64,000 nt of DNA from Clostridium pascui (GTDB lineage: Bacteria; Bacillota; Clostridia; Clostridiales; Clostridiaceae). The position numbers and the translations under genes were made by a program. Below are positions 55,914 through 64,000 of this stretch, piece by piece; the stretch's first letter is position 1; each line of letters opens with the position of its first letter. Location of the stretch: assembly GCF_016908015.1 (NCBI RefSeq), contig NZ_JAFBDB010000008.1, positions 62,001-126,000 of the forward strand, given 5' to 3'. The notes under the pieces are model-generated. The model saw nothing but the letters and a program-made list of their open reading frames with translations, was not told where the DNA came from and ran no database searches.

Positions 55914-56061
55914 GTTTTCACCAACCTTATTCTGCAATCGTTATCTATAATTATAATATAGGAAATAATTAAATTCAAGTTAAAAAGTTAACTTGAATTT
56001 AACAATGCATTTACATACTAATATAAAAATCGAAGCATTATTCATATTTAATAAATAAAAA

Positions 56062-56097
56062 AGAGTTTGTGAAACTTTTTCAAGTTTTACAAACCCT
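56062..56097 (-). terminator. Terminator of the tRNA array
   Basis: Stem 56062-56077 with 56082-56097 (one mismatch, one G-T pair) followed by TTTTTT on the minus strand. Confidence 0.85.
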
Positions 56098-56137
56098 CAT
56101 ATATCAACCTTTTGCGTAATGCCTATATTATACTTTA

Positions 56138-56214
56138 TGGTGCGCCCAACAGGAGTCGAACCTGCGACCTCCGGATTCGAAGTCCGTCACTCTATCCAGC
56201 TGAGCTATGGGCGC
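56138..56214 (-). tRNA. tRNA-Arg (anticodon TCG)
   Basis: Acceptor GCGCCCA pairs with TGGGCGC; anticodon loop CTTCGAA; T-arm GGTTCGACTCC; encoded CCA. Last gene of the array. One possible A-G mismatch at the outer anticodon-stem pair. Confidence 0.95.
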
Positions 56215-56240
56215 TTAAAGCGCATCTAACTTTTTAAATT

Positions 56241-56314
56241 TGGAGCGGGTGAAGGGAATCGAACCCTCGTAACTAGCTTGGAAGGCTAGCACTCTACCAT
56301 TGAGTTACACCCGC
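56241..56314 (-). tRNA. tRNA-Gly (anticodon TCC)
   Basis: Acceptor GCGGGTG; loop CTTCCAA; encoded CCA. Four identical or near-identical copies occur in the array. Confidence 0.96.
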
Positions 56315-56318
56315 ATAT

Positions 56319-56393
56319 TGGAGCGGAAGACGAGATTCGAACTCGCGACGTTCACCTTGGCAAGGTGACGCTCTACCACTGAGCCACTCCCGC
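56319..56393 (-). tRNA. tRNA-Gly (anticodon GCC)
   Basis: Loop TTGCCAA; stem CACCT/AGGTG; encoded CCA. Five bases from the previous tRNA. Confidence 0.96.
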
Positions 56394-56464
56394 AAATACA
56401 AAACATCAAAATCATCGATTTTGATATGTTTTTATTTTCTTAAACCATTATAACAAATCATATA

Positions 56465-56548
56465 TGGTGCAGGTGACAGGAGTTGAACCTGCAAGCCATA
56501 GGCGCTAGATCCTAAGTCTAGTGCGTCTGCCAATTCCGCCACACCTGC
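56465..56548 (-). tRNA. tRNA-Leu (anticodon TAG)
   Basis: Long variable arm of class II; loop CTTAGGA between CTAGA and TCTAG; encoded CCA. Confidence 0.95.
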
Positions 56549-56579
56549 ATATATGTGCGTACTTATTAACAAGTACTAA

Positions 56580-56656
56580 TGGTGACTCACCGGGGAATCG
56601 AACCCCGGACACCATGATTAAAAGTCATGTGCTCTACCGACTGAGCTAGTGAATCA
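56580..56656 (-). tRNA. tRNA-Lys (anticodon TTT)
   Basis: Loop CTTTTAA; T-arm GGTTCGATTCC; encoded CCA. The acceptor stem has one G-T pair and differs slightly from the second copy at 57555. Confidence 0.95.
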
Positions 56657-56667
56657 TACTATGTTTG

Positions 56668-56743
56668 TGGGGTGAATGAAGGGATTCGAACCCTCGACAA
56701 CCAGAATCACAATCTGGCGCTCTACCAGCTGAACTACATCCAC
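56668..56743 (-). tRNA. tRNA-His (anticodon GTG)
   Basis: Loop TTGTGAT; discriminator C; the base before position 1 is a G, giving the His-specific G-1 at 56744; encoded CCA. Confidence 0.95.
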
Positions 56744-56761
56744 CACATCATGCACAAATTA

Positions 56762-56837
56762 TGGTGCGCCATCAGGGGATCGAACCCGGGACACCCTGAT
56801 TAAGAGTCAGGTGCTCTACCAACTGAGCTAATGGCGC
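56762..56837 (-). tRNA. tRNA-Lys (anticodon CTT)
   Basis: Loop CTCTTAA; acceptor GCGCCAT; encoded CCA. Confidence 0.95.
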
Positions 56838-56847
56838 ATATGTTAAA

Positions 56848-56924
<77 letters not shown>

Positions 56925-56928
56925 AAAT

Positions 56929-57002
56929 TGGAGCGGGTGAAGGGAATCGAACCCTCGTAACTAGCTTGGAAGGCTAGCACTCTACCATTGAGTTACACCC
57001 GC
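56929..57002 (-). tRNA. tRNA-Gly (anticodon TCC), copy 2
   Basis: Same sequence as 56241-56314; four bases from the Arg gene. Confidence 0.96.
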
Positions 57003-57010
57003 AAGTTTTG

Positions 57011-57086
57011 TGGTCGGGGTGACAGGGATTGAACCTGCGACCTCATGGTCCCAAACCACGCGCGCTCCCATCTGCGCTACACCCCG
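57011..57086 (-). tRNA. tRNA-Pro (anticodon TGG)
   Basis: Loop TTTGGGA; acceptor CGGGGTG; encoded CCA. Confidence 0.95.
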
Positions 57087-57102
57087 ATATAAAATTTGTT
57101 AA

Positions 57103-57178
57103 TGGTGCGCCATCAGGGGATCGAACCCGGGACACCCTGATTAAGAGTCAGGTGCTCTACCAACTGAGCTAATGGCGC
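57103..57178 (-). tRNA. tRNA-Lys (anticodon CTT), copy 2
   Basis: Identical by eye to 56762-56837; part of the duplicated Pro-Gly-Arg-Lys block. Confidence 0.95.
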
Positions 57179-57187
57179 ATATGTTAA

Positions 57188-57264
<77 letters not shown>

Positions 57265-57268
57265 AAAT

Positions 57269-57342
57269 TGGAGCGGGTGAAGGGAATCGAACCCTCGTAA
57301 CTAGCTTGGAAGGCTAGCACTCTACCATTGAGTTACACCCGC
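57269..57342 (-). tRNA. tRNA-Gly (anticodon TCC), copy 3
   Basis: Same as the other TCC copies; four bases from the Arg gene. Confidence 0.96.
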
Positions 57343-57346
57343 ATAT

Positions 57347-57421
57347 TGGAGCGGAAGACGAGATTCGAACTCGCGACGTTCACCTTGGCAAGGTGACGCT
57401 CTACCACTGAGCCACTCCCGC
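57347..57421 (-). tRNA. tRNA-Gly (anticodon GCC), copy 2
   Basis: Same sequence and spacing as the copy at 56319. Confidence 0.96.
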
Positions 57422-57457
57422 AAATAAGCTTGTCTTGTATATTGAATATAATTTAAT

Positions 57458-57541
57458 TGGTGCAGGTGACAGGAGTTGAACCTGCAAGCCATAGGCGCTA
57501 GATCCTAAGTCTAGTGCGTCTGCCAATTCCGCCACACCTGC
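57458..57541 (-). tRNA. tRNA-Leu (anticodon TAG), copy 2
   Basis: Same as the copy at 56465, with a different flank. Confidence 0.95.
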
Positions 57542-57554
57542 ATATTAAATTTAT

Positions 57555-57631
57555 TGGTGGCTCACCGGGGAATCGAACCCCGGACACCATGATTAAAAGT
57601 CATGTGCTCTACCGACTGAGCTAGTGAACCA
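57555..57631 (-). tRNA. tRNA-Lys (anticodon TTT), copy 2
   Basis: Same core as 56580-56656, with acceptor bases TGGTTCA/TGAGCCA in place of TGATTCA/TGAGTCA, a compensated change. Confidence 0.95.
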
Positions 57632-57706
57632 TGGCTGGGATAGCAGGATTCGAACCTACGAATGCGGCAGTCAAAGTGCCGTGCCTTACCGCTTGGCGAC
57701 ATCCCA
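57632..57706 (-). tRNA. tRNA-Gln (anticodon TTG)
   Basis: Loop CTTTGAC between CGGCA and TGCCG; acceptor TGGGATG; encoded CCA. Single copy, absent from the other duplicated block. It abuts the Lys gene with no gap. Confidence 0.95.
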
Positions 57707-57709
57707 GTA

Positions 57710-57785
57710 TGGGGTGAATGAAGGGATTCGAACCCTCGACAACCAGAATCACAATCTGGCGCTCTACCAACTGAACTACATCCAC
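57710..57785 (-). tRNA. tRNA-His (anticodon GTG), copy 2
   Basis: As 56668-56743 with one D-arm base different; the G-1 position (57786) is again G. Confidence 0.95.
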
Positions 57786-57789
57786 CATA

Positions 57790-57866
<77 letters not shown>

Positions 57867-57871
57867 ATTTT

Positions 57872-57945
57872 TGGAGCGGGTGAAGGGAATCGAACCCTCG
57901 TAACTAGCTTGGAAGGCTAGCACTCTACCATTGAGTTACACCCGC
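57872..57945 (-). tRNA. tRNA-Gly (anticodon TCC), copy 4
   Basis: Same as the other TCC copies. Confidence 0.96.
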
Positions 57946-57953
57946 AGGTTTTG

Positions 57954-58029
57954 TGGTCGGGGTGACAGGGATTGAACCTGCGACCTCATGGTCCCAAACC
58001 ACGCGCGCTCCCATCTGCGCTACACCCCG
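57954..58029 (-). tRNA. tRNA-Pro (anticodon TGG), copy 2
   Basis: Same as 57011-57086. First gene of the array, about 50 bases after its promoter. Confidence 0.95.
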
Positions 58030-58080
58030 TTATCCTTCAGAAGTTTTCGTTTGTTTCGCTCGCTCCTGACGACATAAATT

Positions 58081-58109
58081 ATTTTACATGATAATCTTAA
58101 ATCCGTCAA
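58081..58109 (-). promoter_or_regulatory. Promoter of the tRNA array
   Basis: TTGACG, a 17-base spacer and TAAAAT on the minus strand, upstream of tRNA-Pro. No other promoter is obvious in the array. Confidence 0.7.
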
Positions 58110-58248
58110 CACCTTTTTTCAAGTTTTTTAATATTTTTTCATGTGTTTTTATGTGAATTACACCTTATCCTAGTTATATCAATGCGTATGGATTCTAAAT
58201 AAATTCAATTTTCATTGAGAAAATGCTCATTTTTAAGAAAATCAGGTC

Positions 58249-58722
58249 TTATTTTATAGCTCTTATACTAGCATTTATTTTATTATCTTCTAATTCTATT
58301 ACTGCTACACTATTAAATCCATCTCTGGCGATAACGGGACTTCCAGGATTCACAAACCATATGCCCTCTTCGTATATTATTTGAGATATATGAGTATGCC
58401 CGAATAAAACTACTTCTACTCCAAGTTCCAATGCTTTAAATTTCAATCTAGTTAGACTATGTTTTACATCATAGTAATGCCCATGAGTTATTAAGAACTT
58501 ATGGCCTGCTATATCAGTTACTATATCTGCGGATACACTTGTAGAATAGTCACAATTTCCCTTTACATTTATAATTTCTCCATTATAGTACTTCTTAAAA
58601 TCTTTCACATCTTGAATATTATCACCTAAATGAATAAGTATATCTATATTTTGAAGTTTCTCCATAACTCTTTCTATGATCCATGTATGCCTATGTGTAT
58701 CACTTACAACTCCTATTAGCAA
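58249..58722 (-). CDS. YfcE/MJ0936-type metallophosphoesterase
   Basis: This 157-residue calcineurin-like phosphodiesterase has metal-binding motifs in order: GVVSDTHRH near 8, HLGDN near 36, VKGNCD near 54, THGH near 80 and FGHTH near 112. It is short, as in the YfcE family, which hydrolyses phosphodiesters. It lies 3 bases after rdgB, a conserved pair in clostridia. Confidence 0.93.
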   Translation of the reverse strand: MLIGVVSDTHRHTWIIERVMEKLQNIDILIHLGDNIQDVKDFKKYYNGEIINVKGNCDYSTSVSADIVTDIAGHKFLITHGHYYDVKHSLTRLKFKALELGVEVVLFGHTHISQIIYEEGIWFVNPGSPVIARDGFNSVAVIELEDNKINASIRAIK

Positions 58723-58725
58723 TTT

Positions 58726-59331
58726 TTATTCCCCCTGTAAATATTCCTTAAAGGCATCATCTAGTTTATTTAAAGCCTGTGCTCTATGACTTATGGTATT
58801 TTTTATGGTTTCACTAAGTTCTCCAAAGGTTTTTTCATATTGAGGTATATAAAATATCGGATCATATCCAAATCCATGTTCCCCTTTAATTTCCTCAGCA
58901 ACTACACCATGAACCTCCCCTTGTACTTGAATCACATTATCTGCATTTATGAAAAGTACCATAGCACATACAAATTTAGCCTTTCTGTTTTGTTTTCCTT
59001 CCATTAGTTTTAACAGCTTCTGATTGTTTTTTTTATCATTGCCATGTTCTCCTGCAAACCTAGCTGAAAATACTCCAGGAGCTCCATCTAAGGCCTCTAC
59101 AGCTATACCTGAATCATCCGCCAGTACCATAGCCTCCCCTTTTAGCATATCAAATATTACCTGTGCCTTTTTCCTCGCATTATCTATGAAAGTTATACCA
59201 TCTTCTTCTACATCAATATCAATATTTGCTTCTCTTAGTGAAATTACTTCTATATTTAATTTTGATAATATAGCTTTTATTTCAATTATTTTATGTGTAT
59301 TATTACTTGCAACAACTAATCTTTTATTCAT
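58726..59331 (-). CDS. rdgB: XTP/dITP pyrophosphatase (RdgB/HAM1)
   Basis: This protein, about 201 residues, removes deaminated purine triphosphates. It starts MNKRLVVASNNTHKIIEIK and has DDSGIAVEALDGAPGVFSAR near 68 and GEHGFGYDPIF near 147, family hallmarks. The frame runs to a GTG at 59349, but GGTGGTGG is better placed for the ATG at 59331. Confidence 0.95.
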   Translation of the reverse strand: MNKRLVVASNNTHKIIEIKAILSKLNIEVISLREANIDIDVEEDGITFIDNARKKAQVIFDMLKGEAMVLADDSGIAVEALDGAPGVFSARFAGEHGNDKKNNQKLLKLMEGKQNRKAKFVCAMVLFINADNVIQVQGEVHGVVAEEIKGEHGFGYDPIFYIPQYEKTFGELSETIKNTISHRAQALNKLDDAFKEYLQGE

Positions 59332-59489
59332 TTTAATAAATTCCACCACCTATTTACTTACTTATCTGTGCACATTCTTCATTTTACCTACATATAAATT
59401 AAATGTCCACAGTTTAAAATAAATAATCAACATTTTGCACTTTCACTCATATTATTTATATAAGGATTAATTTTAGAGTAGGTGTTAAA

Positions 59490-60890
59490 TTGAGGTATAT
59501 GGGACCATTCCTTAGAATTAATAGTTTAACCGAACAAAATATTAAAAACCAACTATTTCATTTATCAAAAGAAGCCATGAAACATATCGTGTTACACACT
59601 GGAGGAGGGCTTACAACTTCACGAAAGGACTTTAAAATAAAAAACCTTCATCAGAGCGAACTCAATCTAATTAAAGGTTCATATCCACTTATATGCATAT
59701 ATAAAAAAGCTGATCCTAAAATAAGCTCAGACAGCAAACTACTTTGGGATATTAAAGAATTAAAAAAAGATGTATTGATAAGTTCTAATGCATTTATGTC
59801 TTTAGCACTTTTAGAACTATCAGATTATTATTCCAAATTTAAAGACCTAGATGAATCGAAATATTCCCATTGTGGTTTATATGCAAAACTCACTAAAAGA
59901 CAACTACAATTTTATTTTTCTTACTTAAGAGATGAGAATGGAGTATTCGTAGATAAAGCTAATATAACACCTGAAGATGAAAATGAATTAAAATTTGAAA
60001 ACAAATATGCTGAATTCAAATTTTCTGACCAAAGCTTTTTAATGGCTGCTTTTTACAAAGCTTCTCTTTATGAAGATAAAGACAGTGAAGAATTCAAAAA
60101 CTTTTCACTAGATATTCTAAATATGTTTAAGAACTATAAGGATGAATTATACAACTTAAACATGGATGAAATAATAAAATTGGCCCTGGGATTCAATATA
60201 ATGTATGAGTATTATAAAGACGAAGATGTAAAATTCATACTATTGGATTTGTTAGAACTTATCCAAGAAAACTATGAAGAATATACAATTTTACAAAAGA
60301 AACGTAAATTTGAAAATCAATGTCTATGTTCTCTTAACTATATAATGTTCTATAAAAATACAGGCATATTAAAATTCAAAGACTTATATAGCAGTATATA
60401 TGAGAGCATTTTAAATCTCTACAATGAGGATTTAAGTTTGTTTATAAAAGATACAGATAAAGATAAAATGGTTTACTCTGCAGAAGAAATCAACTTATAT
60501 ATAATGTGCTTACTTGCTTATAACAAGTTTTTTAGCGAAGAAAATTCTAATTCAGAATCCAATGAGAATCGTATTTTATTGAATGTATTCAAAAAGCAAT
60601 TAGTTGAATCAGGCATAATATCAAGTTGGCCCGAAGCACCCTCATTAGATGACAGAGAAAGATATATTAACTTTTCACTAAATAGTGAAGATTTACTTGA
60701 TGAGGATAACTTTAAAATGAATTCAATCCCAACACCAGAAAGCATAGAAATATCACCTGTATTCTTAAAGGAAATAAAATTCAGTGAAAGAAAAGGCATA
60801 TTTAAGACTCCTAAGGATTCATTTTATAGCGAAAAAAATATGTTTATATTTTTCTTATATATATTTTTAAACAATCATGAGTCATTTTAA
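59490..60890 (+). CDS. Conserved-looking cytosolic protein of unknown function
   Basis: This 466-residue protein is soluble and mostly helical, acidic and Lys/Glu-rich, with no membrane segment or recognised motif. It begins TTG AGG TAT ATG; AGGTG lies five to six bases before the TTG, so that start is plausible, but the ATG at 59499 (MGPFLRINSL) is possible. Its SYLRDENGVFVDK stretch and repeated helical pairs might resemble a six-hairpin or TPR-type layout; this is a weak guess. It has its own plus-strand unit between minus-strand genes. Confidence 0.7.
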   Translation: MRYMGPFLRINSLTEQNIKNQLFHLSKEAMKHIVLHTGGGLTTSRKDFKIKNLHQSELNLIKGSYPLICIYKKADPKISSDSKLLWDIKELKKDVLISSNAFMSLALLELSDYYSKFKDLDESKYSHCGLYAKLTKRQLQFYFSYLRDENGVFVDKANITPEDENELKFENKYAEFKFSDQSFLMAAFYKASLYEDKDSEEFKNFSLDILNMFKNYKDELYNLNMDEIIKLALGFNIMYEYYKDEDVKFILLDLLELIQENYEEYTILQKKRKFENQCLCSLNYIMFYKNTGILKFKDLYSSIYESILNLYNEDLSLFIKDTDKDKMVYSAEEINLYIMCLLAYNKFFSEENSNSESNENRILLNVFKKQLVESGIISSWPEAPSLDDRERYINFSLNSEDLLDEDNFKMNSIPTPESIEISPVFLKEIKFSERKGIFKTPKDSFYSEKNMFIFFLYIFLNNHESF

Positions 60891-61011
60891 AATTTTATGG
60901 TAATTAAGTAATTATTTTTATAAAATATTTTATATATAAATACACATACTAAAATCACCCTACAACTAAATTTCCTCTTATTAACCACCCTTTGTATAGG
61001 AGGTAATAACT

Positions 61012-61170
61012 ATGATGAACATAAATTGTTCTGAAAACTGTATGTATGAAAGAGACGGAATATGTACTTTTAATACTATACTTAGTGCCTCCAATTGTGT
61101 AATTACCAATGAGAAATGTGGTTATTATACTGAAAAGGAATCTACAAAAAAAGCTCCTCCCATAAATTAG
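61012..61170 (+). CDS. Small Cys-rich protein (52 residues)
   Basis: A short gene begins with tandem ATGs at 61012 and 61015 behind AGGAGG and ends in TAG at 61168. It encodes MMNINCSENCMYERDGIC then NCVITNEKCGYY, a CxxxC...C...C...C pattern suggesting a small metal-binding protein. Similar short Cys-rich proteins are common in clostridia, without known function. A terminator follows directly. Confidence 0.8.
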   Translation: MMNINCSENCMYERDGICTFNTILSASNCVITNEKCGYYTEKESTKKAPPIN

Positions 61171-61188
61171 GAGGGGTTTTTTTTAAAT
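61153..61188. terminator. Bidirectional terminator
   Basis: CTCCTCC/GGAGGGG stem with T-runs on both strands (TTTTTTTT on plus, TTTTTTT on minus). It closes the Cys-rich gene and the convergent lipoprotein gene. Confidence 0.88.
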
Positions 61189-62709
61189 GATACTCTTATT
61201 TATTAGAAGTGATTCAAAATTTATATATGATTTATAGTTTAACTTTAATCCTTCAATATATTTATTTTTATAAACATATATATTATTTGAATACAAGGGG
61301 ATTACAGGGATATCTTCTTCTAATATTTCAAAACACTTATTTTGCAGTTCGCTTTGTTTATTAGTATCCTTATTTGTCCTAAGTAAATTTACGTATCCAT
61401 TATACAAAGAATTATTATATTTTGAATAATTAAAAGGATTATTGTAAGTAAACTTTTCAAATATGCTCATAGCATTATCATACTCTTTATTATATTTTAT
61501 AAGAGCAACATCATACTCACCATTATTTATATTTTTAAAAAAGTCATTCTCGCTATATTCCTTTAGTTCTATAGCTATGTCCGAATCTTTTTCTATATTA
61601 GCCTTCAAATAACTAGCTAACTTTTTATCTTCTGTTGTATCCTTAAATATAAACTTCAACGTAGGTTTGATATCCAGCACAATATTGCTTTGATTATTTT
61701 TAGTCTCACTTTTAACTTTCTTCTGTAAATTCATAAATCCATTTATAGGTGCTGCTTCATCTTTTAACAGTTCATTATAAATTTTTTCTTTATTTAGAAC
61801 TTCCTTTATAATCTTTCTCACCTTATATGGAACTTTATTTTCCTTTAAGTTAAATACTAAATATTGAAACTTATAAGATTCATTTTTAAATGGGTCTTCT
61901 AGTATATTTCCTATATTACTTAAATGCTCACTTTTAAATAAATCAACTTTTCCTAATTGAAGATTTACAAGTGCATCTTCATCACTTTCAACCTTAACAA
62001 TTTTTATCTTATTATTTGGTGTAATTCCCCAATACTTTTTATTAGGCACTAGATTTATCTCATCACCATTTATGTCTTTTATTATATATTGTCCTGAATA
62101 CTTTAAAGTAGAATAACTACTTTCCCAATTATTAATTTTATTATCTAATTCTCTTAGTCCATATATAGGATTAGCAAGTAACTCTAGAAAAAAACTGCAC
62201 GGACTATTAAGTTTTATTTGAAGAATGTTATTTTCTATATTACTTATGGCTACATTACTAAAATTAGTCTTGCCATTTTTATAAGTTTCTGCTCCGAATA
62301 TACAAAACAATTCATATCCTAAAGGATTATCAGTATCCTTATTTAAAAGTTCAGAAAAAAATACCTTAAAGTTTTCTGCGGTTATAGATTCTCCATTGCT
62401 AAAATATGCATCATCTCTTATATAAAATTTATAAGTAGTTTTATCTTTACTTATTTCCCATCTTTCTGCAATTCCTGGAACTATATTCCCCTCATCATCT
62501 TTTTTTACAAGCCCTTCAAATGTACAATTTAATATTTCCAGCGAATTATCATCATAAACAGCTTTCATATTTAAATATTTAGGCATATTTATCATAGCAT
62601 AGGTGATATACTCTTTATTTAATACACTTTCATTAAAACTTTGCTTTTTTTCTATACATCCACTTAATAAAATACATATTGTTATAGCTATTGCTATAAT
62701 TCTTTTCAT
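61183..62709 (-). CDS. ABC transporter solute-binding lipoprotein, family 5 (peptide type), orphan
   Basis: This 508-residue lipoprotein has lipobox LLSGC and the family 5 (OppA/DppA/NikA) pattern: EGLVKKDDEGNIVPGIAERWEISKDKTTYKF-like segments split across residues 66-95, then SNGESITAENFKVFF near 107. No permease or ATPase gene is adjacent. It may feed an Opp system encoded elsewhere. It is lysine/asparagine-rich with a shorter-than-usual signal. Confidence 0.85.
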   Translation of the reverse strand: MKRIIAIAITICILLSGCIEKKQSFNESVLNKEYITYAMINMPKYLNMKAVYDDNSLEILNCTFEGLVKKDDEGNIVPGIAERWEISKDKTTYKFYIRDDAYFSNGESITAENFKVFFSELLNKDTDNPLGYELFCIFGAETYKNGKTNFSNVAISNIENNILQIKLNSPCSFFLELLANPIYGLRELDNKINNWESSYSTLKYSGQYIIKDINGDEINLVPNKKYWGITPNNKIKIVKVESDEDALVNLQLGKVDLFKSEHLSNIGNILEDPFKNESYKFQYLVFNLKENKVPYKVRKIIKEVLNKEKIYNELLKDEAAPINGFMNLQKKVKSETKNNQSNIVLDIKPTLKFIFKDTTEDKKLASYLKANIEKDSDIAIELKEYSENDFFKNINNGEYDVALIKYNKEYDNAMSIFEKFTYNNPFNYSKYNNSLYNGYVNLLRTNKDTNKQSELQNKCFEILEEDIPVIPLYSNNIYVYKNKYIEGLKLNYKSYINFESLLINKSII

Positions 62710-62783
62710 TTTACTCTCCCCTTTACTTATAATAATTATTACCCAAGCAAAAAAAAATAAACAAAATTTATATTTTGTTTATT

Positions 62784-63323
62784 TTAATAAATTGGTAAAT
62801 ATCTATAAAACTTAAAATTATTCTCCTTTAAACTATTGAAAATGTCTCCTGACAATCCTACTTGATGTCTTATAAATGTATATCTATCTATAAGCTTTAT
62901 ATTTCTATGAATAACTAAAGTAGGACTTTTTATTATTTTATTTTCAAATATCCCCATAGTTATAAATATAGATTTTTTAGCATTATATTTTAGTGCCTGC
63001 GTTAAAAAACATTCAAATGTCTCCTCAAATATCATCTTTTCTTTAGAAAAGTTAAAGAAAACACTATCTTCTTTTCCCTCTAAGTACATCATAAGTATTT
63101 CATTATTTTTTAAAACAACACGATATTGTATATTATTCTTCCAACATACCTTAATTAAATTATGAAATATTTTATCTGTACTTATTCTATTTAGAATTGA
63201 AATAGCCTTATTTTCATCCACTTGTATTAACTTAAAATAAACTTTATAAAATTTATCCCTCACTAATCTCTCCCAAATATTGATCATTAATATTATATGA
63301 ACGAGAGGAATATTAATTTCCAA
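62784..63323 (-). CDS. Unknown protein, possibly restriction-endonuclease-like fold
   Basis: The frame runs 179 residues from a TTG at 63323; an ATG at 63287 (MINIWERLV) is an alternative and neither has a strong ribosome site. The C-terminal half, FLTQALKYNAKKSIFITMGI then LVIHRNIKLIDRYTFIRH, recalls the end of Mrr-like domains (helix, beta strand with T-G, then LID). Catalytic residues are not clear. Function unknown. Confidence 0.5.
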   Translation of the reverse strand: MEINIPLVHIILMINIWERLVRDKFYKVYFKLIQVDENKAISILNRISTDKIFHNLIKVCWKNNIQYRVVLKNNEILMMYLEGKEDSVFFNFSKEKMIFEETFECFLTQALKYNAKKSIFITMGIFENKIIKSPTLVIHRNIKLIDRYTFIRHQVGLSGDIFNSLKENNFKFYRYLPIY

Positions 63324-63401
63324 AATAACTTGCTATAGGTTATAATTTATTTTTATGGTATAATTTTATTACAAGTTTTCATCTACTGGAGGGAAATTTA
63401 T

Positions 63402-63620
63402 ATGATTTTAGCATTAGAAATACTTGCTATAATATCTATGTGCATATTAATATTTGTAGTTGTATGGGGATTTGTAACATTACAGCAGGTATATAATCAA
63501 TTGAAATATAAAAATTATTTACTAGAAAAGTTAAACGTACATATGCACAACTTATGTCAAAAATTTAATGTTCCTGATTCATCTAAAGACTTAAAAACTC
63601 AAGAAGAAGTTACTAAATAA
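63402..63620 (+). CDS. Small single-pass membrane protein
   Basis: A 72-residue protein with an N-terminal membrane helix (ALEILAIISMCILIFVVVWGFVTL) and a hydrophilic tail with QQVYNQLKYKNYLLEKLN, a likely short coiled coil. GGAGGG ribosome site and strong terminator support a real gene. No known family. Confidence 0.7.
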   Translation: MILALEILAIISMCILIFVVVWGFVTLQQVYNQLKYKNYLLEKLNVHMHNLCQKFNVPDSSKDLKTQEEVTK

Positions 63621-63653
63621 AAAAATTCCCCATGACTTATATGGGGAATTTTT
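63621..63653. terminator. Bidirectional terminator
   Basis: 13-bp perfect stem (63621-63633 with 63641-63653) with A/T runs on both sides. It serves the small membrane protein gene and gatB. Confidence 0.88.
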
Positions 63654-63654
63654 A

Positions 63655-64000
63655 TTAGGCTTTGCTTACTTCTTCACTTACAAGTTTATTTACTATTTGA
63701 GGGTTTGCCTTACCTTTAGTTTCTTTCATTACAAGACCTACTAAGAAGCCTATAGCTCTTGTTTTACCATTTTTAAAATCTTCTATAGATTGAGGATTAT
63801 CTGCTATTATCTTTCTAACCACTTCAAGTATAGCTCCCTCGTCATTATTTTGTACTAGACCCTTTTCTTCTACTATTATCTTTGGAGACTTTCCTGTTTC
63901 AAACATTTCTTCTATAACTTTTTTACCTATATTATTTGAGATAGTTCCTGCGCCTATAAGCTTTATAAGCTCTGATAAATGTTCTGGAGTAAACTTAACT
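63655..64000 (-). CDS. gatB: Asp/Glu-tRNA amidotransferase subunit B, C-terminal part (5' end outside window)
   Basis: The frame is open from the window edge to the stop at 63655. It encodes the GatB/YqeY tail: FTPEHLSELIKLIGAGTISNN, then GKKVIEEMFETGKSPKIIVE and GFLVGLVMKETKGKANPQ, which is diagnostic for GatB. The subunit amidates misacylated Glu-tRNA(Gln) or Asp-tRNA(Asn). The start lies beyond 64000. Confidence 0.95.
   Translation of the reverse strand, partial: VKFTPEHLSELIKLIGAGTISNNIGKKVIEEMFETGKSPKIIVEEKGLVQNNDEGAILEVVRKIIADNPQSIEDFKNGKTRAIGFLVGLVMKETKGKANPQIVNKLVSEEVSKA

Overview
The window is AT-rich chromosomal DNA from a spore-forming Firmicute, most likely Clostridium sensu stricto. 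The grounds are strong AGGAGG ribosome-binding sites, Cys/Gly-rich coat-like proteins, a LonA/LonB pair, one PyrR-type pyrimidine operon and a dense tRNA array. I do not name a species. Most genes lie on the minus strand.

1-11446: a catabolic block. It holds a three-gene molybdenum hydroxylase of the xanthine dehydrogenase type (Mo subunit cut by the window edge), a YfcC/DcuC-type transporter, a histidine-ammonia-lyase-fold enzyme that lacks the MIO-forming Ala-Ser-Gly triad, a BCCT betaine-type transporter, and a large SARP-like winged helix-BTAD-ATPase-TPR regulator. A betaine carrier beside a MIO-less HAL homologue suggests uptake and cleavage of ergothioneine (a thiolated histidine betaine), with trimethylamine release. 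The hydroxylase and BCCT promoters share one unusual direct-repeat layout, so they may be co-regulated.

11447-19707: a mobile or accessory region. A decayed IS66-type transposase is followed by a compact RiPP (modified peptide) cassette: a 27-residue two-cysteine precursor gene, a frameshifted duplicate of its core, a 22-bp hairpin, two paralogous radical SAM/SPASM enzymes and an MFS exporter. An intact IS256-family element and a small HNH protein follow. This cassette is the best candidate here for an undescribed system.

19835-28395: a divergent zinc-type ABC uptake locus with two perfect 7-1-7 operators and a Fur-family gene; an orphan solute-binding lipoprotein preceded by a structured RNA attenuator candidate; a WYL regulator; a bactofilin; three coat-like small proteins; and a CPBP protease.

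28561-38569: the housekeeping chaperone/protease run engB, lonA, lonB, clpX, clpP, tig, plus a TIM-barrel protein and a membrane-anchored protein of unknown function.

38673-55421: nucleotide metabolism. The pyrB-C-F-K-D-E-carA-carB operon sits behind a PyrR-type attenuator. Next to it, xpt and a four-gene nucleoside ABC transporter sit behind a guanine-type riboswitch. A dicarboxylate/amino-acid symporter follows.

56138-58029: 21 tRNA genes in one minus-strand array, with clear segmental duplication. 58249-64000: a phosphoesterase, an RdgB pyrophosphatase, several unknown proteins, an oligopeptide-binding-type lipoprotein and the 3' end of gatB.
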